From Halotia branconii CENA392 (lineage in GTDB: Bacteria > Cyanobacteriota > Cyanobacteriia > Cyanobacteriales > Nostocaceae), in NCBI RefSeq assembly GCF_029953635.1, contig NZ_CP124543.1, forward strand, positions 5,621,455-5,685,454: a stretch of DNA of 64,000 bases, written 5' to 3'. Below are positions 1 through 8,547 of this stretch, piece by piece. Within the stretch, counting starts at the first letter, position 1. Every line of letters begins with the position of its first letter. Below the pieces are notes generated by a model, which saw only the letters and a list, made by a program, of their open reading frames with translations, searched no databases and was not told where the DNA came from. Position numbers and translations under genes: made by a program.

Positions 1-2
1 TG

Positions 3-239
3 ACTGGTGTGGCTTTGGGCTTTTCTCGTGCAGTGGGTGAATATGGCTCAACTGTAATTATCTCTTCTAATACACCTTTTCAAGATTTGATCGCACCTGT
101 ATTAATTTTTCAACGCTTAGAGCAGTATGACTACTCTGGTGCAACTGTAATCGGCATAGTTCTACTGACAATTTCGTTAGTGTTACTTCTCGCTATTAAT
201 TTCTTACAAGCATGGGCTAGAAGATATGACAGTCAATGA
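3..239 (+). CDS. cysT: sulfate ABC transporter permease CysT, C-terminal part
   Basis: Only the last 79 codons are inside the window; the frame is open to its left edge. The peptide contains the EAA-type loop typical of ABC importer permeases (FSRAVGEYGSTVIIS) followed by two hydrophobic segments and a short basic tail. This part resembles CysT/CysU, one of the two inner-membrane permeases that take up sulfate or thiosulfate with a periplasmic binding protein and the CysA ATPase. Its stop lies 14 bases inside the next gene, which encodes the partner permease CysW, so the two are probably translationally coupled. The assignment rests on the EAA loop plus the neighbour; a molybdate-type permease is less likely because of the CysW partner. 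Confidence 0.85.
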   Translation, partial: TGVALGFSRAVGEYGSTVIISSNTPFQDLIAPVLIFQRLEQYDYSGATVIGIVLLTISLVLLLAINFLQAWARRYDSQ

Positions 240-1101
240 GCCAAAATTTCATTCATCTGGATCTAATACAGGTAAAGCCAGCCCAAAACAGCAAAAAAGC
301 TGGGTTCCCACAGTTTTAATTGGTATAGCGATCGCTTATTTAGTTCTGGTTCAATATATACCTGCACTCAATGTTTTTTTTCAAGCTTTCAGCAGAGGAA
401 TTGGCCCGTTTTTTTCCAACCTCAGCCGCCCCGCTTTTCTTCATGCAGCTTGGTTGACACTGTTACTAGCATTGATTGCTGTGCCTTTAAATACAGTATT
501 TGGCTTATGTGCAGCTTGGGCGATCGCTCGTCATAAATTTCCTGGACGCGCAGTAGTTCTGAGTATTATTGATTTACCTTTTTCTATTTCACCCGTAGTT
601 GCAGGATTAATGCTGGTATTGCTCTACGGTAGGCAAGGATGGTTTGGCCCTTGGCTGCAAGCATACGACATCGAGGTGATCTTTGCCTTTCCGGGTATGG
701 TACTGGCTACAGCATTTGTCAGTATGCCCTTTGTCGCGCGAGAAGTGATTCCAGTTTTAGAAGAATTTGGCAAAGATCAAGAAGAAGCGGCTAGAACCCT
801 AGGTGCTAACGATTGGCAAATATTTTGGCGCGTCACTTTACCCAGTATCCGCTGGGGCTTGCTTTATGGCTTAATTTTGACTAACGCCAGAGCAATGGGT
901 GAATTTGGGGCAGTTTCAGTAGTAGCAGGTAATATTGCTGGCAAAACCCAGAGTTTACCACTGTTCGTAGAGGATGCTTACAAACAATATGAAACTGAAG
1001 CCGCCTTTTCTGCGGCTGTACTCTTGGCAATGCTAGCAGTAGTTACATTAGTGTTGAAGGAGATTCTGGAACGGAAAACCCGTATTAAAGATGTTGAATA
1101 A
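226..1101 (+). CDS. cysW: sulfate ABC transporter permease CysW
   Basis: A 291-residue integral membrane protein, the usual CysW length. It has a hydrophilic N-terminal extension of about 25 residues and then around six membrane segments. The EAA loop sits near residues 185-225 (EEAARTLGANDWQIFWRVTL), and a second CysW-like signature MGEFGAVSVVAG follows. It would pair with CysT to form the channel for sulfate or thiosulfate import into cysteine synthesis. Its start overlaps cysT by 14 bases. No cysA ATPase gene follows; the next 340 bases are non-coding, so the ATPase must lie upstream of the window or elsewhere. Confidence 0.9.
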   Translation: MTVNEPKFHSSGSNTGKASPKQQKSWVPTVLIGIAIAYLVLVQYIPALNVFFQAFSRGIGPFFSNLSRPAFLHAAWLTLLLALIAVPLNTVFGLCAAWAIARHKFPGRAVVLSIIDLPFSISPVVAGLMLVLLYGRQGWFGPWLQAYDIEVIFAFPGMVLATAFVSMPFVAREVIPVLEEFGKDQEEAARTLGANDWQIFWRVTLPSIRWGLLYGLILTNARAMGEFGAVSVVAGNIAGKTQSLPLFVEDAYKQYETEAAFSAAVLLAMLAVVTLVLKEILERKTRIKDVE

Positions 1102-1445
1102 ATTAGGGCATGGGGCATAAGAAGCAGAGGGGCAGGGTGCAGGGCGCAGAGGTGAATTAATAAAATGCCTTGAATTTGTTGTAGTTGTACTTAATATTTA
1201 ATCTTTCTCCCTGCCCTTCTGCTCCCTTGCTAGCCCCTAGTTCCTAGCTCCTTTTCCTTAACTTAGAAGCGCTATATTTAACTATCCGTTTCAAAGCGTT
1301 GTTAATTCGTATTACAATTCAACGCCATAGACACCTATTTTTTTGTTAGTATGCAAAAAAACCCATGTATACAGTTACGGTTCAATTGTTGTTTGTCAGT
1401 AACTGTAAAAAACTGTAACAAAAGGGATAAAGCACCTGAGGTTGA
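1102..1445. other. intergenic region with degenerate repeats
   Basis: No gene is seen. The first 150 bases are G-rich then C-rich low-complexity sequence (runs of GGGGCA/GGGGCAT and later TCCCTGCCC/CTAGCCCCTAG) of the short tandem repeat type common between Nostocales genes. The last 100 bases before rsfS are AT-rich and probably hold its promoter, but no convincing -35/-10 pair was identified. Confidence 0.5.
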
Positions 1446-1904
1446 ATGTCTGATTTTTTCCAAGGAAATTTCCCATTAAAATCTGTCTCAGTGATTAAGA
1501 GTGCGCTCAAAAGCCCAGAGGCTGAAACCGAGGTGAGTGGAAATTTAGCTATAACCATAGCCGAAGCTGCATCAGACCGCAAAGCAGGCGAAATTCTAGT
1601 GCTAAAGGTAGCTGACGTATCTTACCTTGCAGATTACTTTGTAATGATGACTGGCTATTCTAAAGCGCAAATCAGGGCGATCGCTGAAGCAATTGAAGCA
1701 AAAGTAGAGAATGAGTGGCATCGTCGTCCTTTACGAATAGAAGGAAAGTCCGAAGGGAGTTGGGTGCTACAAGACTATGGCGACGTGATCGTTCACATCA
1801 TGATGCCAAAAGAACGGGAGTTCTATAATTTAGAAGCGTTCTGGATTCATGCAGAACGTATTTCCCTTCCAGAACCTGATGAGGGTGGGGGTAAACCAAC
1901 ATGA
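1446..1904 (+). CDS. rsfS: ribosome silencing factor RsfS
   Basis: A 152-residue protein with the RsfS/Iojap signature: ADYFVMMTGYSKAQ near residues 62-75, then EGKSEGSWVLQDYGDVIVH and the end of the domain EREFYNLEAFW. RsfS binds ribosomal protein L14 (uL14) and blocks subunit joining, lowering translation in stationary or starved cells. An N-terminal extension of about 30 residues precedes the domain, as often in cyanobacteria. The stop overlaps the next start by four bases (ATGA), so it is coupled to the CGLD27-family gene, an arrangement that looks conserved in this group by family knowledge. Confidence 0.92.
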   Translation: MSDFFQGNFPLKSVSVIKSALKSPEAETEVSGNLAITIAEAASDRKAGEILVLKVADVSYLADYFVMMTGYSKAQIRAIAEAIEAKVENEWHRRPLRIEGKSEGSWVLQDYGDVIVHIMMPKEREFYNLEAFWIHAERISLPEPDEGGGKPT

Positions 1905-2401
1905 TTAGGTCTTCGGTTTCTAATTGCCCAGTTCCCATAGACCAACAACCACTTAATGAATATGAAGAATTAAAAGCCTCCTGGCTGTTTCGTGATTGCA
2001 CCTTAAATTTGCAGGAGTATATCACAACAATAGCTTGGATTTGGGGTTTGTCATGGCTGGTGGCTGGTCCAGTAGCAGCAGCAAGTTTTCCCCCAAATAA
2101 ATATCTAGCTCATTTTATTCTCTGCGGTGCAGCGGGAGCGAGTGTAGGGGTGGTACTGGGTCTGACACGGTTGTATTTAGGCTGGCATTATGTACGCGAT
2201 CGCCTTTACAGTACAACTGTATTTTATGAAGAATCAGGCTGGTACGACGGTCAAACCTGGATGAAACCGCCAGAAATATTAACCCGCGATCGCTTAATTG
2301 TGACATACGATATCAAACCAATTTTACAGCGACTACAATTGACCTTTGCTAGCTTGGCTGGATTGTTGGTTATTGGTACTATAGTTTGGCATTTGTTTTA
2401 A
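1901..2401 (+). CDS. CGLD27-family (DUF1230) membrane protein
   Basis: A 166-residue protein with three hydrophobic segments (about residues 45-65, 70-90 and 145-165). The CGLD27/DUF1230 features are visible: an N-terminal P-x-x-Q-Q-P-x-x-E-Y-E stretch, then SWLFRDCTL, a central YVRDRLYSTTVFYEESGWYDG and a later DRLIVTYDIKPILQRL. Members are found in cyanobacteria, algae and plants (plant CGLD27 is linked to iron stress in plastids), but the molecular role is unknown. Translation probably couples to rsfS through the ATGA overlap. Confidence 0.85.
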   Translation: MIRSSVSNCPVPIDQQPLNEYEELKASWLFRDCTLNLQEYITTIAWIWGLSWLVAGPVAAASFPPNKYLAHFILCGAAGASVGVVLGLTRLYLGWHYVRDRLYSTTVFYEESGWYDGQTWMKPPEILTRDRLIVTYDIKPILQRLQLTFASLAGLLVIGTIVWHLF

Positions 2402-2404
2402 ATA

Positions 2405-2504
2405 GTTAGTCGTCAGTTGCCAGTTGCCAGTAGTACAAACGACTGACCACTGACCACTGACCACACTTCGACTACGCTCAGTGCATTACTGACAACTGAC
2501 AATT
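2405..2504. repeat. heptanucleotide STRR-type repeats
   Basis: Between the CGLD27 gene and the asparaginase lie tandem heptamers: CAGTTGC repeated twice and CTGACCA three times, then an inverted relative (CTGACAA twice). These are short tandemly repeated repetitive sequences typical of heterocystous cyanobacteria. No gene is present. Confidence 0.7.
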
Positions 2505-2531
2505 CATAAATAAAGAGATAAATATTAACCC

Positions 2532-3485
2532 ATGACAATGGGAAAACGAACTCAAGCCACAGCACTGGAAGTCCGGTTGCTGCGAGAAGGGATTATTGAA
2601 TCGAGGCATATAGTCCACGCTGTTGTATGCGACGAACGAGGGCGGGTGCTTACCGTTGCCGGTAACTCTGAAACTGCTGCATTTGCCCGTTCTGCACTCA
2701 AACCATTTCAGGCACTCGCAGTTACTACTACAGGTACTCTAGAACGCTACAACCTCAGCGATCGCGATTTAGCAATTATCACAGGTTCCCATAAAGCTAC
2801 AATCGAGCAAGTACGACAAGTCTTTAACATCCTTTGGCGCGCCGACCTTGACCCGACTGTACTTCAATGTCCCATTCCTGAAGAAAAGCGGAGTCCTTTA
2901 GAATACAATTGCTCTGGTAAACACGCAGGGATGTTAGCTGTTTGTCAACAGCGTCGTTGGCCTTTAAATAACTACTTAGATCGCAAGCATCCAATTCAGC
3001 AATTGATTTTGGGGAAAGTAGCAGAACTGCTGCGAATGCCAGCAGAAGAATTTATCAGCGCTCATGACGACTGCGGTGCGCCCACTTATTTGATGCAAAT
3101 TGGGCAGATGGCTTCTTTATATGCCCTCTTAGCCTCTAGCACTAACTTAGATATGGAGCGCATTGTCCGGGCAATGACTCATCACCCGGCTATGGTAGCA
3201 GGAGAAGGAGAATTTGATACAGAACTAATGCGCTTAACTCCAGGGGAACTGGTAAGCAAAGCTGGTGCTGAAGGAGTGCAATGTATTGGCAGACTCGGCG
3301 AAGGTATGGGATTAGCTATTAAAGTCATGGATGGGGCAAAAAGAGCAAAGTATGCCGTAGCGATTCACTTGCTTCAGCAGATGGGTTGGATTAGTCCCAG
3401 CACCGCAGAAAGCTTATCAGAAAAGTTTATGGCTTTGGGTAAATACAAGCGTCTAGAAGTAGTTGGAGAATTATCGTTTTTATAG
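2532..3485 (+). CDS. L-asparaginase, Rhizobium etli type (asparaginase II family)
   Basis: A 317-residue soluble protein that should hydrolyse asparagine to aspartate and ammonia. It belongs to the R. etli AII/ReAV (class 3) family and not to the bacterial type I/II or the Ntn-type enzymes. The catalytic S-x-x-K is visible in ARSALKPF (Ser54, Lys57), the second catalytic serine in ITGSHK (Ser86), the zinc-binding NCSGKH (Cys127, Lys130) and DDCGAP (Cys181). The Cys127-Cys181 spacing of 54 equals the spacing I recall for ReAV. ATG at position 1 was chosen; an alternative ATG is two codons later. It is monocistronic and is followed at once by the tRNA-fMet promoter. Confidence 0.88.
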   Translation: MTMGKRTQATALEVRLLREGIIESRHIVHAVVCDERGRVLTVAGNSETAAFARSALKPFQALAVTTTGTLERYNLSDRDLAIITGSHKATIEQVRQVFNILWRADLDPTVLQCPIPEEKRSPLEYNCSGKHAGMLAVCQQRRWPLNNYLDRKHPIQQLILGKVAELLRMPAEEFISAHDDCGAPTYLMQIGQMASLYALLASSTNLDMERIVRAMTHHPAMVAGEGEFDTELMRLTPGELVSKAGAEGVQCIGRLGEGMGLAIKVMDGAKRAKYAVAIHLLQQMGWISPSTAESLSEKFMALGKYKRLEVVGELSFL

Positions 3486-3514
3486 TTGCCAAACTTATAA
3501 ACTTGGGCTATACT
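3486..3514 (+). promoter_or_regulatory. sigma70-type promoter of tRNA-fMet
   Basis: TTGCCA (3486-3491) and TATACT (3509-3514) are separated by 17 bases and lie 18 bases before the mature 5' end of the tRNA. It begins directly after the asparaginase stop codon. Confidence 0.65.
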
Positions 3515-3531
3515 TGAAAAGTCAAGAACGA

Positions 3532-3608
<77 letters not shown>

Positions 3609-3615
3609 AATAGAT

Positions 3616-3660
3616 AAAACAGACCCCCGCAATCCTTAAAGATAGTGGGGTTTGTTTTAT
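3616..3660 (+). terminator. rho-independent terminator after tRNA-fMet
   Basis: Inverted arms AAAACAGACCCC (3616-3627) and GGGGTTTGTTTT (3647-3658) enclose an AT-rich loop and end in a T-rich tail, eight bases after the tRNA CCA end. Confidence 0.75.
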
Positions 3661-3706
3661 TTTGATCTATTCTGGAATAGAAACCTTCCAAAAAGTGCGG
3701 AGAATC

Positions 3707-5152
3707 ATGGTTGTGAAGTTGCAGCGACCGATTTTGGTGGGAGGATTGGGACTATCCTTTTCCCTGTGGATCTTACAAAGTTGGCATCATTCAATAGTGC
3801 AGGTAAGTGAATTTGGTTTATTTAGTGCTTTAGCTGTTGGTGGTGGTTTGTGGTTATTTCGGCAAAATCGCCCCAAAAATCATCTAGAGCAGCTAGATGG
3901 TATGGTTGTAGATCGGGTAACAGCAGAAACTGCGATCGCTAAAACTGAAGCCGTAATTAACCAATTAGCACAAGAAACCGAAAATCATCCAGCCTTAGAA
4001 AATTTGCGATCGCAAGTTGCCCAACTGCTATTAGAATTAGACAGACAAGAAATTAAAATCGGTGTTACTGGTGGTAAATCTGTTGGTAAAAGCACCTTAA
4101 TTCAAGTCTTAAAGTCTAGCTGTGACAAAGAAATACTGCAAAAAGTTAGTTTTCAAGAAACAGCACCTCTATTTAGAGAAGCGGGTGAGAAGTCAGATGC
4201 AGCTACTTTGGCAGAAGTAAACAAAACTGATTTTGTCTTGTTTCTTACCAACGGCGATTTAACAGACTCAGAATTTCAAACTTTACAGCAGCTAAAGGCA
4301 GTAAATCAGCCGACAACTTTGGTTTTCAACAAACACGATCAATATTTAGCAGATGAACGTGCTAGTGTTTTGCTGTCCTTAAAACAGCGGATGTCAGGAA
4401 ATGTAGTTGCAACTGCGGCTTCTCCCATTCCGATGAAAGTGCGGAAGCATGAAGCTGATGGTGCAGTGCAAGAATGGATGGAACAGCCAGCGCCAGATAT
4501 CCAGCAATTGACTCAGCAATTAAGTACAGTTTTGGCACAGCAAGAAAAGCAGCTAGTTTGGACGACTACAATGAGGAAGACCCTAGCGCTAAAAGCTGAA
4601 GCAAAAAACTGGCTAAATGGCATTAGACGCGATCGCGCCACCCCAGTTATAGAACAATATCAATGGATAGCTGCGGCTGCTGCCTTTGCTAACCCAGTAC
4701 CAGCACTTGATATTTTGGCGACTGCGGCAATTAACGCTCAAATGGTGATGGATTTAGGTAATGTTTATCAGCAGAAGTTTTCCTGGGAACAGGCGCAAAC
4801 CGTAGCCGGGACAATGGGAAGTCTGATGCTAAAGTTGGGTTTAGTCGAACTTTCCACAAAAGCTGTTAGTACTGTCTTAAAAAGTAACGCCATTACCTTT
4901 GTTGCTGGTGGTGTTGTGCAGGGAGTTAGTGCTGCTTATCTCACCAGAGTTGCAGGGTTGAGTTTAGTCGAGTATTTTGAACAGCAAGAAGTAGCCATAG
5001 ATTCTGGTACTAATTTGAATTTGGACAAGTTGCGCCAAACTTTGCAAAATGTCTTTCAGCAAAATCAGCAGATGGCTTTTCTGCAAGGTTTTGTTAAGCA
5101 AAGTGTGAAGCGCTTATTGCCAGAAACACAGCAGGTGGAAGTTGTAAAATAA
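3707..5152 (+). CDS. membrane GTPase with DUF697 (YcjF-like) domain
   Basis: A 481-residue protein when started at the ATG at 3707, which has GGAG seven bases upstream; a TTG start 15 codons earlier is open but lacks support. Two N-terminal hydrophobic stretches (about residues 8-25 and 35-50) are followed by a P-loop GVTGGKSVGKST near residue 120 and the guanine-specificity motif FNKHD. The C-terminal half has alanine-rich membrane-like helices (QWIAAAAAFANPVPALDILA) typical of DUF697. Such proteins are dynamin/Era-like GTPases found widely in cyanobacteria; the role is not known. No clear G3 DxxG motif is visible, so hydrolysis may be atypical. Confidence 0.75.
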   Translation: MVVKLQRPILVGGLGLSFSLWILQSWHHSIVQVSEFGLFSALAVGGGLWLFRQNRPKNHLEQLDGMVVDRVTAETAIAKTEAVINQLAQETENHPALENLRSQVAQLLLELDRQEIKIGVTGGKSVGKSTLIQVLKSSCDKEILQKVSFQETAPLFREAGEKSDAATLAEVNKTDFVLFLTNGDLTDSEFQTLQQLKAVNQPTTLVFNKHDQYLADERASVLLSLKQRMSGNVVATAASPIPMKVRKHEADGAVQEWMEQPAPDIQQLTQQLSTVLAQQEKQLVWTTTMRKTLALKAEAKNWLNGIRRDRATPVIEQYQWIAAAAAFANPVPALDILATAAINAQMVMDLGNVYQQKFSWEQAQTVAGTMGSLMLKLGLVELSTKAVSTVLKSNAITFVAGGVVQGVSAAYLTRVAGLSLVEYFEQQEVAIDSGTNLNLDKLRQTLQNVFQQNQQMAFLQGFVKQSVKRLLPETQQVEVVK

Positions 5153-5153
5153 T

Positions 5154-5181
5154 TTCGCGCAAAGGCGCAAAGGCGCTAAGA
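5154..5181. repeat. short CGCAAAGG tandem repeat
   Basis: GCGCAAAGGCGCAAAGGCGC, a 9-bp direct repeat between the GTPase and Uma2 genes. The same motif recurs near 53530 and inverted near 53690, so it is a dispersed genomic repeat. Confidence 0.6.
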
Positions 5182-5225
5182 AAAACTTTGCGTCTTTGCA
5201 TCAAAAATGAGTTTGCTAGAAAACT

Positions 5226-5867
5226 ATGGTGATGACTATAACTCCTGCGGAACAGCGGGTGATTCTTCACAATATTAGTTGGGAAACTTTCAACACTATT
5301 CTTCAAGAATTAGGTGAAAATCGATCTGAACGTCTGGCATATAACGAAGGCTATTTAGAAATTATGACTCCCCTGGGGGAACATGAGAACACTAACAGAT
5401 TTATTGATGATTTGATGCGGATTTTGGCAGATGAATTAAACCTAAATCTGAAAAAGTTTGGTTCTCTAACTCTCAAGCGAGATGATATACGGCGGGGTAT
5501 AGAACCGGATTCTTGTTATTACATTCAAAATGAGCCTGTTGTCAGAGGAAAAAAAGATATAGATTTAAAATATGATCCACCACCAGACTTAGTTGTTGAA
5601 ATTGATATCACCAATAGTTCTTTAAACAAGCGCTCAATTTATGCAGCCTTGGGTGTGCCAGAAATTTGGCTGTACGATGGGCAAAATTTAAAATTTTTTG
5701 TTTTATCTGAGCAGGTTCAGACTTACAAACAAGTAAAGCAAAGCCCAACATTTCCTGTTTTAACGAAAAATGTTGTTCTTCAGTTGATTGAACAAAGTTT
5801 AACTGATGGAGAAACTGCAACTTTGCGCTCTTTTCGAGCTTGGCTGAAACAGAGGTTAGAACATTAA
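5226..5867 (+). CDS. Uma2-family (DUF820) PD-(D/E)XK protein
   Basis: A 213-residue protein of the Uma2 family, which has a restriction-endonuclease-like fold and is greatly expanded in cyanobacteria. The core is visible: YNEGYLEIMTP near residues 39-49, GIEPDSCYYI with the predicted metal-binding Asp, then PPPDLVVEIDITNSS with the E-x-D/K site, and GVPEIWLYDG. Biological targets are unknown; links to mobile elements and DNA damage are suggested for the family. Two start codons lie six bases apart (5226 and 5232). It is not close to the two Uma2 paralogues at 60.7-62.1 kb in sequence. Confidence 0.85.
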   Translation: MVMTITPAEQRVILHNISWETFNTILQELGENRSERLAYNEGYLEIMTPLGEHENTNRFIDDLMRILADELNLNLKKFGSLTLKRDDIRRGIEPDSCYYIQNEPVVRGKKDIDLKYDPPPDLVVEIDITNSSLNKRSIYAALGVPEIWLYDGQNLKFFVLSEQVQTYKQVKQSPTFPVLTKNVVLQLIEQSLTDGETATLRSFRAWLKQRLEH

Positions 5868-6058
5868 AATAGTTGAAATATCAAAATATTTGTTTGATAA
5901 ATTCATCACAGCTTTAAAGCCTACATTAAACCGAACAGCTTGTTAACCAATCAAACGCAAAATGAGGTATTTCCGAGTTTGGGGAGTTGTTCCCAAGACA
6001 GTGATCGCCTGTTATGCAAACAGCGGTGCGATCGCTTCACAGGAAAGGTGAAAATTCA

Positions 6059-6235
6059 ATGGAACCAACACCAAAGCAGTTAAAAGCACTTTATCAAAGA
6101 TGCGTAAGAGCAAGTAATTTGCTTCAACCAATCAAAATAGTAAGGCTTGATAATCGCACCAACCGAATAGTTATGCTGATTGGAGAGACAATACAAATAG
6201 AAATTCTTCCAAATGGGGAGGTACTAATCGAGTGA
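6059..6235 (+). CDS. small DUF6888-like protein
   Basis: A 58-residue acidic/basic mixed protein beginning MEPTPKQ. The ATG at 6059 was chosen because AGGAAAGG lies 10 bases upstream; a start at 6014 is open but encodes a HIP1-derived peptide. The segment PIKIVRLDNRTNRIVMLIGE followed by IEIEILPNGEV-like text resembles the small cyanobacterial family DUF6888. It overlaps the next gene by four bases (GTGA). In other cyanobacteria this family is often next to DUF6887, which is what is seen here. The function is unknown; the arrangement of two small overlapping genes resembles a toxin-antitoxin module, but nothing proves it. Confidence 0.6.
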   Translation: MEPTPKQLKALYQRCVRASNLLQPIKIVRLDNRTNRIVMLIGETIQIEILPNGEVLIE

Positions 6236-6420
6236 CTAAGCCAAATTATGAATCAATGACAGAACCAGAATTGCGTGACTATATTAGACGCAATCCTCAA
6301 GATGAAGATGCTTTTCAGCACTACCTAAGCATTATTCGCTCTCGCCCTGGCGTGCTTCGCACTACAGATGAAGAAGCAGATGCAGAAATGGAAAAGAGGG
6401 TCAATCAAGGTCAGAGATAG
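6232..6420 (+). CDS. small DUF6887-like protein
   Basis: A 62-residue very acidic protein starting with GTG inside the stop of the previous gene. Its N terminus, MTKPNYESMTEPELRDYI, followed by a D-E-D-A-F stretch, resembles the family DUF6887 (typical MTKPNFxxMSxxELRxYV...DDEEAF). No membrane segment or enzyme motif is present. It is the partner of the preceding DUF6888-like gene. Confidence 0.6.
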   Translation: MTKPNYESMTEPELRDYIRRNPQDEDAFQHYLSIIRSRPGVLRTTDEEADAEMEKRVNQGQR

Positions 6421-6511
6421 CGATAAACTTCCTGAACAATTTTTCATTGTTCTTAGTTATTGAGTTAGAATATATAATTTGTTTAAATTCAGTCTTGAAA
6501 CACTATTATAA

Positions 6512-7657
6512 ATGAGCGATCGCCCTTGTATTTTTTCTTTTTTTGCTGGTTCTGGTTTTTTAGATTTAGGTTTTGAAACTAGCGGTTTTAACATTGTTTA
6601 TGTCAATGAAATCTTCTCTCCATTCCTGGCAGCATACCGCTATTCGCGGCATATTCTCAACTTACCATTAACAGAATATGGATATTGTGATAGAGAAACA
6701 GCAGATATTACTCAACTTATCGATGGAAAACAAGCACAACGCTTAAAAGAATTAGTTAAAGATTGTCGTAAATCTCATAATATTGTGGGCTTTATTGGCG
6801 GGCCTCCCTGTCCTGATTTTTCTATTGGGGGCAAAAATAAAGGACGATTGGGAGATCACGGTAAACTTTCGGCTTCTTATGTGGAATTAATTTGCCGTAA
6901 TTTACCAGATTTTTTTGTATTTGAGAATGTAAAAGGTTTATACAAAACAATAAAACATCGTTTATTTTTTGAAAATCTGAAACAACAATTACAACAAACA
7001 GGATATACATTAACAAAACGATTAATTAATTCTATTGAATACGGTGTGCCACAGGATAGAGAAAGAATCATTCTGATAGGTTTCAGAAATAATTTTTTAA
7101 AAGAAATAGGAATCAACCATCAATTTAGTTTTCCTTGGAAAAAACATGTTTTATATCCTCAAGAGAAAGTGTTTGCTTTTCCTTGGCGTAAGTGTGAACC
7201 GTTTAAAGAAGAATCTATAACTATTTGTCCTGACGATATACCTCAAGAACTAACAGTTGAATATTGGTTTAGAAAAAATAATGTGTTGAAACATCCTAAT
7301 GCTGAACATTGTTTTCAACCAAGAGCAGGTATCACCAGATTTGCTACTGTTGATGAAGGAGATGATTCTAAAAAATCTTTCAAACGTCTGCATAGATGGC
7401 GTTACTCTCCGACAGCTTGCTACGGAAATAATGAAGTGCATTTACACCCTTATAAAGTTCGCCGAATATCTGTAGCGGAAGCTTTAGCTATACAATCTTT
7501 ACCTGCAAATTTTATACTTCCAGAAAATATGTCACTCACCAATATGTTTAAAACTATTGGTAATGGCGTACCATATTTAGCATCAAAGGCATTAGCTGAG
7601 ACTATTGTTGACTTTTTAAGAATTAACGTTCATCTTTCTCATGTCACAACAGCCTAA
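6512..7657 (+). CDS. C5 cytosine-specific DNA methyltransferase
   Basis: A 381-residue Dcm-type methyltransferase transferring a methyl group from S-adenosylmethionine to C5 of cytosine. Visible motifs are I (FSFFAGSGFLDLGFE, residues 8-22), IV with catalytic Cys100 (GGPPCPDFS), VI (FENVKGL, 137-143), VIII (QDRERIILIG, 181-190) and X (TIGNGVPYLASKALAE near the end). The target-recognition region between VIII and IX is about 120 residues. The gene is AT-rich and almost without HIP1 sites inside, unlike its neighbours, which suggests acquisition. No restriction endonuclease lies beside it, so it is an orphan enzyme or a remnant of a restriction-modification unit. Target sequence cannot be read from the protein. 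Confidence 0.93.
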   Translation: MSDRPCIFSFFAGSGFLDLGFETSGFNIVYVNEIFSPFLAAYRYSRHILNLPLTEYGYCDRETADITQLIDGKQAQRLKELVKDCRKSHNIVGFIGGPPCPDFSIGGKNKGRLGDHGKLSASYVELICRNLPDFFVFENVKGLYKTIKHRLFFENLKQQLQQTGYTLTKRLINSIEYGVPQDRERIILIGFRNNFLKEIGINHQFSFPWKKHVLYPQEKVFAFPWRKCEPFKEESITICPDDIPQELTVEYWFRKNNVLKHPNAEHCFQPRAGITRFATVDEGDDSKKSFKRLHRWRYSPTACYGNNEVHLHPYKVRRISVAEALAIQSLPANFILPENMSLTNMFKTIGNGVPYLASKALAETIVDFLRINVHLSHVTTA

Positions 7658-7827
7658 TGTCAACTTAAATACCTAAAAAATTCTGGTATGCTTGCAAGCT
7701 TGATGTGTAATACCAGTTCAGCGGCTTGTTTTCAGGATAAACTCGTAATAAATATGCTTTAATATATATATAAGAAATGTTTTGATTTTTTATAAAGATT
7801 AATAATCAACTTACTGGCAAAGGCACG

Positions 7828-8508
7828 ATGGCAGCAGACTATCCAGACATTGATATTGCGCCATTCATTGATCACGCCCTGTTAACACCCACAGCTACCC
7901 CAGAGCAGGTTGAGCAATGGTGTGAAGAAGCAGACAGATTTCATTTTGCAGCGGTTTGTCTTCATCCTGTTTATGTCAAACAAGCAACGGAACTCCTCCA
8001 CGGCAAAAACCCAAAAGTTTGTACGGTGATTGGCTTTCCGACTGGTGCGACAACTTCGGCCGTCAAACTTTATGAGGCTCAAGAAGCAGTAGAAAATGGT
8101 GCTACTGAGTTAGATGTTGTGATCAACTTGGGTTGGTTGAAAGCTGGCAAAACTGAAGAAGTGCATCGGGAAATTGCCGAAATTTGTGAAGAGACTGGGC
8201 AAACTGTCAAGGTAATTTTGGAAACAAACTTACTGACAGATGCTGAGAAAAATCTGGCGGCAGAAATATGTATGGAAGCCGGAGCAGCATTTTTAAAAAC
8301 CAGTACAGGCTGGAATGGTGGTGCTACGGTGGCAGATGTGCAACTTTTGAAAGAAGTAGCTAAAGAAAGAGTAGGAATTAAGGCTTCAGGGGGTATTCGT
8401 ACTGTAAATCAAGCCCTAGACTTAATTCTAGCGGGTGCTACTAGATTAGGCACATCTGGCGGTGTCGATTTGATCCGCCAGCGCGATAACCTGGAAAAGG
8501 GTCGATAG
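7828..8508 (+). CDS. deoC: deoxyribose-phosphate aldolase
   Basis: A 226-residue class I aldolase that cleaves 2-deoxyribose 5-phosphate to glyceraldehyde 3-phosphate and acetaldehyde in deoxynucleoside breakdown. The Schiff-base Lys157 is in AAFLKTSTGW, the second active-site Lys185 in GIKASGGIRT, and Asp96 in ELDVVIN. IDHALLTPTATPEQ at the N terminus is typical. It lies 39 bases upstream of recO and is probably co-transcribed with recO and the MFS gene. Confidence 0.95.
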   Translation: MAADYPDIDIAPFIDHALLTPTATPEQVEQWCEEADRFHFAAVCLHPVYVKQATELLHGKNPKVCTVIGFPTGATTSAVKLYEAQEAVENGATELDVVINLGWLKAGKTEEVHREIAEICEETGQTVKVILETNLLTDAEKNLAAEICMEAGAAFLKTSTGWNGGATVADVQLLKEVAKERVGIKASGGIRTVNQALDLILAGATRLGTSGGVDLIRQRDNLEKGR

Positions 8509-8547
8509 TCATTCGTTTTTTGATATTTGTCATTTGTCCAATGATTA

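Noticed and set aside
1382..1582. Minus-strand frame antisense to the start of rsfS
   Set aside because: No ribosome binding site and overlap with a conserved gene.
3662..3706. TTG start for the DUF697 GTPase
   Set aside because: It lies in the tRNA terminator tail; the ATG at 3707 has a proper GGAG site.
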